NCBI GenBank assembly: GCA_002721875.1
Contig: PBLU01000011.1
Coordinates: 13,910-20,525 of the forward strand
DNA from: Chloroflexota bacterium
GTDB lineage: Bacteria > Chloroflexota > Dehalococcoidia > UBA1151 > TMED-70
DNA: 6,616 nt
Direction: 5' to 3'
Shown: piece by piece, positions 1-6,129 of the stretch
Layout: every line of letters starts with the position of its first letter
Numbering within the stretch: position 1 is the stretch's first letter
The notes under the pieces: generated by a model
What the model was told of the DNA's origin: nothing
Seen by the model: the letters and a program-made list of their open reading frames with translations, nothing else
Database searches by the model: none
Position numbers and translations under genes: made by a program

Positions 1-1
1 G

Positions 2-52
2 CTAAAGATGGCAGAAGAGATAGATAAAGAAATAAAAGTGGTATATGTCTAG
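2..52 (+). CDS. 3' end of an upstream gene (partial, tentative)
   Basis: This frame is open from the window edge to a TAG at 50-52 and would encode a C-terminal tail reading LKMAEEIDKEIKVVYV. It overlaps the next start codon by 8 nt (ATGTCTAG), a common arrangement in compact phage operons. Another + frame is also open from base 1, to a TAA at 25-27, so the upstream gene could end there instead. The overlap and the charged, protein-like tail make this frame the better choice, but 16 residues are too few to identify a product. The ATG at 8-10 is probably internal, since nothing like a ribosome binding site is visible before it. Confidence 0.4.
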   Translation, partial: LKMAEEIDKEIKVVYV

Positions 53-383
53 ATTTCTTCCTCCTCTATCTGATATCAAATTTCATGATGTTCCTGTGGT
101 TGGTCAATTTTATACCAAACAGGAAGTAGATAAGTTGATAAAAGAAGCAGTTGATGAAGCGAGACGCATTGATGAGGAGTCAATGCGAAAGCATAATAGG
201 GATGCTACTATCATAAGTATGATACTTGGGTTTACTACTTTAGCATTGTTTGTTGATGGATTATTGAGATTGTTAGGTGTGACTCCACCGTTTATGGGAA
301 TAGATATTGATATACTAGATAAAATTGTAGATAAGGTAGAATCTGACCTCTTACCATTAGTACAGAAGATACCTCGAATCTGA
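45..383 (+). CDS. Small single-pass membrane protein of unknown function (112 aa)
   Basis: I do not recognise this protein. The N-terminal part (about residues 1-22) is short and neutral to hydrophobic. Residues 24-53 are strongly charged and look helical, possibly coiled coil (TKQEVDKLIKEAVDEARRID and onward). Residues about 55-79 (TIISMILGFTTLALFV, then DGLLRLLGV) form one likely membrane helix, and an acidic amphipathic tail follows (about 85-105). There is no cleavable signal peptide. The start is fixed by an in-frame TAA at 33-35, with ATG at 45 the first start after it. The Shine-Dalgarno signal is weak, so translation may be coupled to the upstream gene through the 8-nt overlap. It lies directly before a late promoter and a giant fibre-type gene, so it could be a minor virion or membrane-associated late protein, but that is inference from position only. 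The reverse-strand frame over it is a shadow. Confidence 0.8.
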   Translation: MSRFLPPLSDIKFHDVPVVGQFYTKQEVDKLIKEAVDEARRIDEESMRKHNRDATIISMILGFTTLALFVDGLLRLLGVTPPFMGIDIDILDKIVDKVESDLLPLVQKIPRI

Positions 384-387
384 GTAG

Positions 388-395
388 TATAAATA
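388..395 (+). promoter_or_regulatory. T4-type late promoter (TATAAATA)
   Basis: The octamer TATAAATA is an exact match to the T4 late promoter core, which is recognised by the phage late sigma factor (gp55 family) with the sliding clamp. T4-like cyanophages are known to use close variants. It starts 5 nt after the TGA of the 112-aa gene and 30 nt before the ATG of the 1890-aa gene, which would leave a 5' leader of roughly 20-25 nt. No -35 element is needed for this promoter class, and I see none. Confidence 0.75.
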
Positions 396-425
396 AGTTG
401 AAGGAATGGTGTCGGAACATAGGTA

Positions 426-3400
426 ATGCCACTTAGTAGACTTGAAAATTTTCTAAAGAATGTACAAGGGAACGTCATATACGTAAACCCAGAAGAACTT
501 GATGCAACGGATGACGTTAGTAATACTGGTAATTCCAGAACTCGCCCGTTTAAAACAATACAGAGAGCACTGATAGAGTCAGCAAGATTCTCATATCAGT
601 TAGGAAAAGATAACGATAAGTTTGATAAAACTTCTATTATGGTGTCACCAGGTGTGCACTATATTGATAATAGACCTGGTTTTCAAATTGATAGTAGTGG
701 AAATATAACTGATGTAAATGGCACAGCAGCGTCAATAAGTGAATTATCAATCGGTACAAAGTTTGATATACAAGATCCAGATAACGTATTATATCATTTT
801 AACTCCGTTCACGGTGGTGTTATACTACCAAGAGGTACATCAATTATAGGTACTGATCTAAGAAAGACAAAGATAAAACCAAAGTACATACCACAACCAG
901 ATAATGATGCTATAGACAAGTCTGCTATATTCAGAGTTACTGGTGGTTGCTTCTTCTTCAACTTCAGTTTGTTTGATGGTGACCCTGCAGACAGAGTATT
1001 CAGAGATTATACAAATAATGTATATGCTCCAAATTACTCTCACCATAAACTAACATGCTTTGAGTTTGCTGATGGTAATAATACCATAGCAGGTAAGGAT
1101 AACACTGACTTAGACATGTACTATGCTAAGTTGACTCTTGCTTATGGTACAAACAGTGGAAGAGCTTTACCAAACTATCCAGCGAATACTGACTTCCAGA
1201 AGACTATTGATGAGTCTAGAATTGTTGGTGCTGTATCAAGACTTGGTGATTTAGAAATCCAAGATATATTCTCAGGTGCTAACCCATCTGCTGCCACAGC
1301 AACAACTGTTGTTACTGTTGTTACAAAGACCGATCATAATTTGAATGTTGAGACACCAGTGATAATTAATGGTGTAGATGATAGTAATTATGATGGTAGT
1401 CATGTAGTAGCACAGGTTCTAAGTGCAACTTCATTTACATATACTGTTCCTGTAGCACCTACATCAACAGCAACTCCATCACTCACTGGTCTTGCACCTA
1501 TTGTAATTGTTGAAAGTGATAGTGTCACATCAGCATCACCTTACATATTCAACTGTTCATTACGTTCAGTGTTTGGTATGTGTGGTATGCTCGCTGATGG
1601 AAGCAAGGCAACTGGATTTAAATCTATGGTTGCTGCTCAGTTTACGGGTATCGGACTTCAGAAAGATGATAACGCATTCGTAAAATATAATAAAACATCA
1701 GGAACATGGCAAGATCAAGCTACACTAGGTACGTCAGTCACACTGCATACTGATGGTCTAGCACTGTACAGACCTGAATATGAGAACTTCCACATCAAAG
1801 TAACAAGAGAAGCTGTTGCTCAGATTGTATCATGTTTTGCTGTTGGTTATGCAAAACAGTTTGTTACAGAGTCTGGTGGTGATATTTCTCTTACAAACTC
1901 TAACTCAAACTTCGGACACACTGCTTTAGAATCTGATGGTTTCAAACCAGAAGCATTCATCAAAGATAATAAGGCGTACATTACAAGCATTGTACCACCT
2001 AAAAAGAATTTTAATAAAGATGAAGATGTAAACTGGATATCAATTGACGTACAGGCAACCATTGGTGTCTCTACTGATACTCAATTATATCTTACAGACT
2101 TCAAAGTAAAGGACACTGTGCCAGTATCTACTGCAAGTGGATTCACTGTTGGTAATAAGATAGGGGATAAGTTATTCTGTTCCATACAAAATATTGTGTA
2201 TGGTGCTGACATACTCATGCCTGGTCCTCTTGCTGACACAGACACATGGGCATCAGGTAAGAAGGAAGTATTTGTTGGAAGTAACTCTGGTATCAACTCT
2301 ATCACAGGTAATATCATAACTCTGGAAGATGTACATAAGTTCAATACTGGTGAGAAAATTAGATTCTATTCTGATACTGGATCACTACCTGACAACATTA
2401 CATCTGATGTAGATTACTTTGCAATCACTTCTGGTCTACAAACAGATCAAATCAAGATAGCAACCACATTCAATAATGCTACTGCAGGTAGTAATCTTAC
2501 TGGTATAAACAATCTTGGTGGTAAGATAAGAGTTGTATCTACTGTCTCAGGAAAACAACCTGGTGAACCAGGTCACCCAATTCAATATGACACTACTAAT
2601 GGATGGTATGTGAACGTTGGTGCTGCTAATACTTTACGTTCTGCGATTGTAACGAACCAAGGTACAGTTTCAGTCAATACAAATAACACATTTATTGTAA
2701 GAAAACCAGATACAAGAAAAGATCTAGAGAAGATATACCGTGTGAGATTTGTTGTTCCTGATGATTCAACAAATGCTGCTGCACCTACAAATGGATTCTC
2801 AATACAAGAGTCGGCAACATTCATTGACGACACATATTATAGAAATGATAATACAGATCTTACATCCGTATCAAACCTAAGGACACAGAATACCATCATT
2901 GATGCAACATGGGATTCAAGTGGTAATGCAGGTATTATTACTTCACAGTCTCCACATAGATTGAGTGTAGGTAACGTTGTAGAAATAAGCAGACTAAGAA
3001 GTGAAAACAATACCAATGGTGTTGACAATAGTGGATTCAATGGGTTCTTTGAAGTTACAGCGATAAATGCTGAGACATCATTCAGTGTAGGATTAAATAC
3101 AAATCCTGGTGGCATCAGTACAATAACAAGTAACGTGCCATATACAAGGCATGATCAATCAGTTGTAGGCTCTGGTAGAACTTTTGCTCCGTTCTTTACA
3201 AAGAGACAGTTCAATAAAACATATCAGGTATTTAATAACGAAGAAGTTCAGGAGTTCAAGAAGGACGTACAGGATGGAATATATGATCTTACTGTGCTTG
3301 GTTACATTGCACAACCCAACGTATCACCATTCTCTACTACACAGAACTATTTCCCACAGAACATCAACAATCTAAGACCAGTGGCAGATGTTGATAATAT

Positions 3401-6098
3401 TGTTGATGATCCTGAAGCAGCAGTATCACATGCACTAAGAGAGAAGATAGGACAGGTAGTAACGAATGATCCTAAGAATAGTATAACAAAAGAATTAGTA
3501 CATGATTTCATCGAGGGTGCAAATCTTGGTATTGGTATCACAGGTGGATCTCACTCTGCTGGTGACACAACCATTGATACTAAAACAGATCATGGTTTCA
3601 ATGCCATTACAAGTTTTAGTGCTTTATCTGGTGGTATAGGATATGGTACAAGTAGTGGAAGTGCTGAGTTCTACTATAACATTCCACTGACAGGAGGGAC
3701 AGGATTCAATGCTACAGTTGACGTAACTGTAGGTGCTAGTGGTACTATAACCAGTGCAGAAATCAATAACTATGGTTCAGGATATGAAGTAGGTGATATT
3801 TGTATTATAAAGGGAGTTCCCTTTAGACCATCAGGTTCAACAACTGATTGTACTGTAACGATTGGCAGCATCAATAACGCACAGGGTGATGCTATTCAGG
3901 TGGTTGGTGTTGGTAGTAATACTTACAATGGTACTCATCGTATCATAAACATTGAAAACTCTAAGAAGGTTGCATACAATACTGTCGCAACTGACTCTTT
4001 CTCGGCTGATGGTGGTTTTGTTTATCATATTGGTGTAACTACTGCAGTCAATAACATTCAACATGATAGATTGAGTGGTATCGCTACTGTTACACTGAAC
4101 TCTGACATTGGTTTGAGAAGAGGTGATGAGATAGTTATATCAGGAGGTCCTACAACATACCAAGGAACATTTACTGTTACAGATAGAGTTGGGTATGGAT
4201 CTTCACTGAAGGTCAACATTGGTAGGACAGCATCTCAACCCGCTTTCACAGGATCTGCGGTGGCTCATGGTTCAGGTTTCAGTGCAACAGGTTTCAATCA
4301 AACCATGCCATTATACGGTGGTAAGACAACCACACTGAATAGTGCCCTCACATCTACCTCTACATCTTTGAATTTAGCAGACACATCTATGTTACGTAGA
4401 GGTGATTACCTGCAAATTGAAGATGAAATAGTAAGAATTACAAACAAGAATAAAACTAGCATACTTAGAGGTGCATTAGGAACTAATGCTACTACTCATG
4501 AGCAGAACGTAGCAGCACGTAAGATTAAGATTATACCAGTAGAAATAAGAAGAAACTCATTGATACGTGCGTCTGGACATACATTTGAATATGTTGGTTT
4601 TGGACCAGGTAATTATTCTACTGCAATGCCTCAGGTTCAAGATAGAGTTCTTGACAATAATGAGCAAATATTAGCACAGTCAGAGCAAACCCGTGGTGGA
4701 TTAGTGGTTTACACCGCTATGAATGACAAGGGTGAGTTCTTTATAGGACGTAAGAAGATTGATGCTCTTACAGGTGAAGAGGTATCAACCATAGATGAGT
4801 TTGATACTACATCAGTATCAGCACCAACTGCACAACTTCCGACTGTAGCATCATTTGACAACATTACCATAAACCAAAACCTATACAGTAATGCAAACAC
4901 TGACATAATTGATCTCAAATTAAGAGGTAATAGGACAGGTGGAATAGGTAAACAAGTATTTGTGGGTATTCAGGAGACTGAACCACCCTCATCACAAACA
5001 GGTGATAATATATTATTTGCTACTACGGTCAATCGTGGTGGTTACATCGGTTGGGTTCAAACATCTGATCAGGGATCACAGAAATGGCAACGTTTTGGTC
5101 CTGTATCGGTAGAGAATGGCACTGAGCACTATGCTTTTGACAGAGTAGCGATAGGTCAAACTATTGCTGACACTGGTGAGGCAATGACAGTCACTGGTGA
5201 TGTAAGTGTTGGTAGTATAAAGGTTGATGATCTTACTCAAGGAAGAATTGTTACCATAGGAACAAGTGGTGAGTTACAAGATTCCTCGGCTCTTACTTTC
5301 GCTGGATCCACACTGACATCTCATACTCTCGTTGTTGACAATAACGCCACTGTGGGTGCTGATCTTACTATATCAAGTAATCTTTCTGTTGTTGGTGTAG
5401 CAACAGCCGAGCATCTTCACTCAACAGACGATATTGTCGCTGGTGATAGTATCACCGCAAGCGGAGACGTTACTGGATCTAATTTAATTGCAACTGCAAA
5501 CGTCACAGCAACAAATAATGTAAATGCCACTGACGTTGTAGCATCAGGACAGGTACAAGCAGAGCACCTGAAATCTACAAATGATGCAGAGGTGGTTGGT
5601 GTGTGTACTGCTGCCAAGTTTGATGGTAATGGTATCATACCTATCGGTGGTATTATAATGTGGTCTGGAACAGACGGAGATGTACCATCAAACTGGGCTC
5701 TCTGTAATGGTAGTAACGGAACGCCTAACTTAATTGATAGATTTATTGTTGGTCGAGGTTCTGCATATGCAGCAGATACCACAGGTGGTAGCACACATGC
5801 CATCATACCAGAGCACACTCACACTGCAACAGGTGGTAATCACGGTCATCCAGTTAGATACTCCACTCAAACCAGTGGAACTGTAACTGCCGATGCGTCA
5901 GGTGGTTTCATTCTAGATACTGGTCCAACTATTGACTACGCTGCAAATAATGCAGCACCTGGCAACACAGCAGGTGACCAGATAGGTCAGAGTGGAAGTC
6001 TAGCAATGACTACCGCACAACCTGTAGGTGCAGCAAGCACAACAAATGCGAACCTACCTCCATATTATGCAATCGCTTATATCATGCGTATCAGTTGA
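426..6098 (+). CDS. Giant modular tail-fibre/tail-collar structural protein (1890 aa)
   Basis: This is probably a virion tail protein, a fibre or adhesin-like component on the baseplate or distal tail. Residues 1-185 look like the start of a parallel beta-helix of the pectate-lyase-like type (RTRPFKTIQRAL near 39-49, GVILPRGTSIIG at 131-142). Beta-helix-like sequence resumes at about 363-510 (SPYIFNCSLRSVFG, then FAVGYAKQFVTESGGDISL). Small recurring beta modules lie at 300-341, 635-694, 840-889, 1052-1187 and 1208-1266. A conserved-looking segment spans 1308-1402 (RGDYLQIEDEIVRITN, FEYVGFGPGNYS). Residues 1586-1736 are shaft-like beta repeats. Residues 1737-1890 are a phage tail-collar domain. 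The ATG at 426 follows an in-frame TAG at 420-422, and the next in-frame Met is residue 72, so the start is firm. Its Shine-Dalgarno is weak (GGA at 414-416). There is no signal peptide, membrane helix or frameshift. Similar long proteins in T4-like cyanophages are usually annotated only as structural or tail-fibre-like, so the exact position in the virion is unknown. Confidence 0.88.
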   Translation: MPLSRLENFLKNVQGNVIYVNPEELDATDDVSNTGNSRTRPFKTIQRALIESARFSYQLGKDNDKFDKTSIMVSPGVHYIDNRPGFQIDSSGNITDVNGTAASISELSIGTKFDIQDPDNVLYHFNSVHGGVILPRGTSIIGTDLRKTKIKPKYIPQPDNDAIDKSAIFRVTGGCFFFNFSLFDGDPADRVFRDYTNNVYAPNYSHHKLTCFEFADGNNTIAGKDNTDLDMYYAKLTLAYGTNSGRALPNYPANTDFQKTIDESRIVGAVSRLGDLEIQDIFSGANPSAATATTVVTVVTKTDHNLNVETPVIINGVDDSNYDGSHVVAQVLSATSFTYTVPVAPTSTATPSLTGLAPIVIVESDSVTSASPYIFNCSLRSVFGMCGMLADGSKATGFKSMVAAQFTGIGLQKDDNAFVKYNKTSGTWQDQATLGTSVTLHTDGLALYRPEYENFHIKVTREAVAQIVSCFAVGYAKQFVTESGGDISLTNSNSNFGHTALESDGFKPEAFIKDNKAYITSIVPPKKNFNKDEDVNWISIDVQATIGVSTDTQLYLTDFKVKDTVPVSTASGFTVGNKIGDKLFCSIQNIVYGADILMPGPLADTDTWASGKKEVFVGSNSGINSITGNIITLEDVHKFNTGEKIRFYSDTGSLPDNITSDVDYFAITSGLQTDQIKIATTFNNATAGSNLTGINNLGGKIRVVSTVSGKQPGEPGHPIQYDTTNGWYVNVGAANTLRSAIVTNQGTVSVNTNNTFIVRKPDTRKDLEKIYRVRFVVPDDSTNAAAPTNGFSIQESATFIDDTYYRNDNTDLTSVSNLRTQNTIIDATWDSSGNAGIITSQSPHRLSVGNVVEISRLRSENNTNGVDNSGFNGFFEVTAINAETSFSVGLNTNPGGISTITSNVPYTRHDQSVVGSGRTFAPFFTKRQFNKTYQVFNNEEVQEFKKDVQDGIYDLTVLGYIAQPNVSPFSTTQNYFPQNINNLRPVADVDNIVDDPEAAVSHALREKIGQVVTNDPKNSITKELVHDFIEGANLGIGITGGSHSAGDTTIDTKTDHGFNAITSFSALSGGIGYGTSSGSAEFYYNIPLTGGTGFNATVDVTVGASGTITSAEINNYGSGYEVGDICIIKGVPFRPSGSTTDCTVTIGSINNAQGDAIQVVGVGSNTYNGTHRIINIENSKKVAYNTVATDSFSADGGFVYHIGVTTAVNNIQHDRLSGIATVTLNSDIGLRRGDEIVISGGPTTYQGTFTVTDRVGYGSSLKVNIGRTASQPAFTGSAVAHGSGFSATGFNQTMPLYGGKTTTLNSALTSTSTSLNLADTSMLRRGDYLQIEDEIVRITNKNKTSILRGALGTNATTHEQNVAARKIKIIPVEIRRNSLIRASGHTFEYVGFGPGNYSTAMPQVQDRVLDNNEQILAQSEQTRGGLVVYTAMNDKGEFFIGRKKIDALTGEEVSTIDEFDTTSVSAPTAQLPTVASFDNITINQNLYSNANTDIIDLKLRGNRTGGIGKQVFVGIQETEPPSSQTGDNILFATTVNRGGYIGWVQTSDQGSQKWQRFGPVSVENGTEHYAFDRVAIGQTIADTGEAMTVTGDVSVGSIKVDDLTQGRIVTIGTSGELQDSSALTFAGSTLTSHTLVVDNNATVGADLTISSNLSVVGVATAEHLHSTDDIVAGDSITASGDVTGSNLIATANVTATNNVNATDVVASGQVQAEHLKSTNDAEVVGVCTAAKFDGNGIIPIGGIIMWSGTDGDVPSNWALCNGSNGTPNLIDRFIVGRGSAYAADTTGGSTHAIIPEHTHTATGGNHGHPVRYSTQTSGTVTADASGGFILDTGPTIDYAANNAAPGNTAGDQIGQSGSLAMTTAQPVGAASTTNANLPPYYAIAYIMRIS
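1323..1448 (+). repeat. Recurring beta module, copy 1 (residues 300-341)
   Basis: The copy begins TKTDHNLNVETPVIING, continues with SNYDGSHVV and closes with ATSFTYTV. The pattern is a His followed by a hydrophobic residue, a polar turn, a 'P/G-x-V-x-I' strand, then a 'Y-x-G-x-H/F' strand and a final 'S-F-x-x-x-V' strand. The same pattern recurs four more times in this protein. In related phage proteins such modules are sometimes matched to a small beta-barrel fold resembling the FCCH domain of ubiquitin-activating enzyme E1. That link is from memory and was not tested. This copy sits inside the beta-helix-like N-terminal region. Confidence 0.55.
2328..2507 (+). repeat. Recurring beta module, copy 2 (residues 635-694)
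   Basis: It begins DVHKFNTGEKIRFYSDTG and continues with VDYFAITSG and DQIKIATTFNNATAG. It keeps the His, the hydrophobic-x-x-Gly-acidic turn and the alternating strand. However, its middle reads 'LPDNI...DYFAIT' instead of 'Y-x-G-x-F', so it belongs to a variant subtype of the module. It is followed by a glycine-rich link (TGINNLGG). Confidence 0.5.
2943..3092 (+). repeat. Recurring beta module, copy 3 (residues 840-889)
   Basis: It begins SQSPHRLSVGNVVEISRLRS, continues with SGFNGFFEVTAIN and ends TSFSVGL. This is one of the clearest matches to the pattern of H-x-L-x-x-G-x-x-V-x-I, then F-N-G-x-F-x-V, then S-F-x-V. An extra polar loop (ENNTNGVDN) separates the first and second strands. Confidence 0.6.
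3579..3986 (+). repeat. Recurring beta module, copy 4, apparently split by a Gly-rich insert (residues 1052-1187)
   Basis: The module opens with TKTDHGFN at residues 1052-1059, close to the TKTDHNLN of copy 1. The expected continuation (DAIQVVGVGSNTYNGTHRII) appears only at about 1155-1174. About 90 residues lie between them (nt about 3606-3881). They are rich in Gly, Ser and Thr and contain two glycine-aromatic turns, GGIGYGTSSG (1069-1078) and YGSGYEVGD (1116-1124). The simplest reading is a second small beta domain nested in the loop of the first. The boundaries are approximate. Confidence 0.5.
4047..4223 (+). repeat. Recurring beta module, copy 5 (residues 1208-1266)
   Basis: It begins VNNIQHDRLSGIATVTLNS, followed by GLRRGDEIVISGG, TYQGTFTVTD and SSLKVNIG. 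It has the G-D-x-I-V-I strand and the Y-x-G-T-F-x-V strand of the family. The pentapeptide LRRGD (1230-1234) recurs in the next conserved block at 1323-1327, where it leads into YLQIEDEIVRITN. Confidence 0.6.
4347..4523 (+). other. Conserved-looking beta segment (residues 1308-1366)
   Basis: This segment reads as a compact beta domain. It has a Ser/Thr-rich strand (TSTSTSLNLADTS), then MLRRGDYLQIEDEIVRITN, then TSILRGALGTNATTHEQN and a basic strand (AARKIKIIPVEIRR). The 'G-D-Y-L-x-I-E-D-E' strand followed by 'I-L-R-G-A-x-G-T-x-A-x-x-H' looks like a recurring unit of phage fibre and baseplate proteins. The family memory is informal, and I assign no function beyond structural. Confidence 0.45.
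5181..5633 (+). repeat. Fibre-shaft-like beta repeat region (residues 1586-1736)
   Basis: This stretch is low in Cys, Trp and Phe and alternates short hydrophobic and small polar residues (GDVSVGSIKVDDLT, NNATVGADLTISSNLSVVG, ASGDVTGSNLIATANVTATN). That is the texture of trimeric beta-structured phage fibre shafts. The motif AEHL(H/K)ST(D/N)D occurs twice, at residues 1661-1669 and 1712-1720, exactly 51 residues apart, which suggests duplication of one shaft unit. The segment leads directly into the collar domain. Confidence 0.55.
5634..6095 (+). other. C-terminal phage tail-collar domain (residues 1737-1890)
   Basis: The start IIPIGGIIMWSG, then NWALCNG (1756-1762) and NLIDRFIVGRG (1768-1778), is the classic signature of the phage tail-collar family found in T4 short tail fibre gp12 and many other fibres. 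The chain ends NLPPYYAIAYIMRIS, also typical of the family. Between them are PEHTHT (H1797, H1799) and NHGHP (H1806, H1808), two His-x-His pairs. In T4 gp12, and in the tip of gp37, His-x-His pairs bind metal ions on the axis of the trimer. A similar trimeric, metal-stabilised receptor-binding tip is inferred here. Confidence 0.85.
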
Positions 6099-6104
6099 TA
6101 AATA
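6097..6104 (+). promoter_or_regulatory. T4-type late promoter variant (GATAAATA)
   Basis: GATAAATA differs from the T4 late core only in its first base, a position that is relaxed in T4-like cyanophages. It is followed by C, as in the extended T4 form TATAAATAC. It lies 25 nt before the ATG of the next gene, a spacing close to that of the promoter at 388. The octamer overlaps the TGA stop of the 1890-aa gene and the in-frame TAA right after it (6096-6101). Confidence 0.65.
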
Positions 6105-6111
6105 CAAATAC

Positions 6112-6118
6112 TAAGGAG
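6112..6118 (+). promoter_or_regulatory. Shine-Dalgarno sequence (TAAGGAG) for the gene starting at 6130
   Basis: TAAGGAG is a strong match to the anti-Shine-Dalgarno sequence. It lies 11 nt before the ATG at 6130, slightly longer than ideal spacing. It is the best ribosome binding site in the window, and it supports that start together with the in-frame TAA at 6127-6129. Confidence 0.75.
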
Positions 6119-6129
6119 CACACTGATAA

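Noticed and set aside
23..38. Possible late promoter (GATAAAGA / AAATAAAA) before the 112-aa gene
   Set aside because: Neither string matches the late octamer well, and the site lies within probable coding sequence of the upstream gene.
110..478. Reverse-strand open frame of 122 codons
   Set aside because: It lies antisense to the 112-aa gene and into the start of the giant gene, has no ribosome binding site, and its composition is that of an antisense shadow.
1297..1326. Near-palindrome around AACAACTGTTGTT, possible hairpin or binding site
   Set aside because: It encodes a Thr/Val-rich linker (TATTVVTVVTK) within the gene. Thr and Val codons (ACA, ACT, GTT) naturally give such symmetry, and no U-tract or intergenic position supports a terminator.
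426..1950. Polysaccharide lyase or hydrolase activity in the beta-helix-like region
   Set aside because: The fold texture is suggestive, but I cannot point to a convincing catalytic cluster. Assigning enzymatic activity would go beyond the sequence evidence.
3184..3375. Forward-strand 63-codon frame inside the giant gene
   Set aside because: It is out of frame with a continuous coding region, rich in Arg, Ser and His as expected of a shifted reading, and has no start signals.
5417..5818. Reverse-strand open frame of 133 codons across the shaft and collar region
   Set aside because: It is fully antisense to strongly recognisable collar and shaft sequence and shows no domain of its own. AT-rich repetitive coding DNA readily leaves such frames open.
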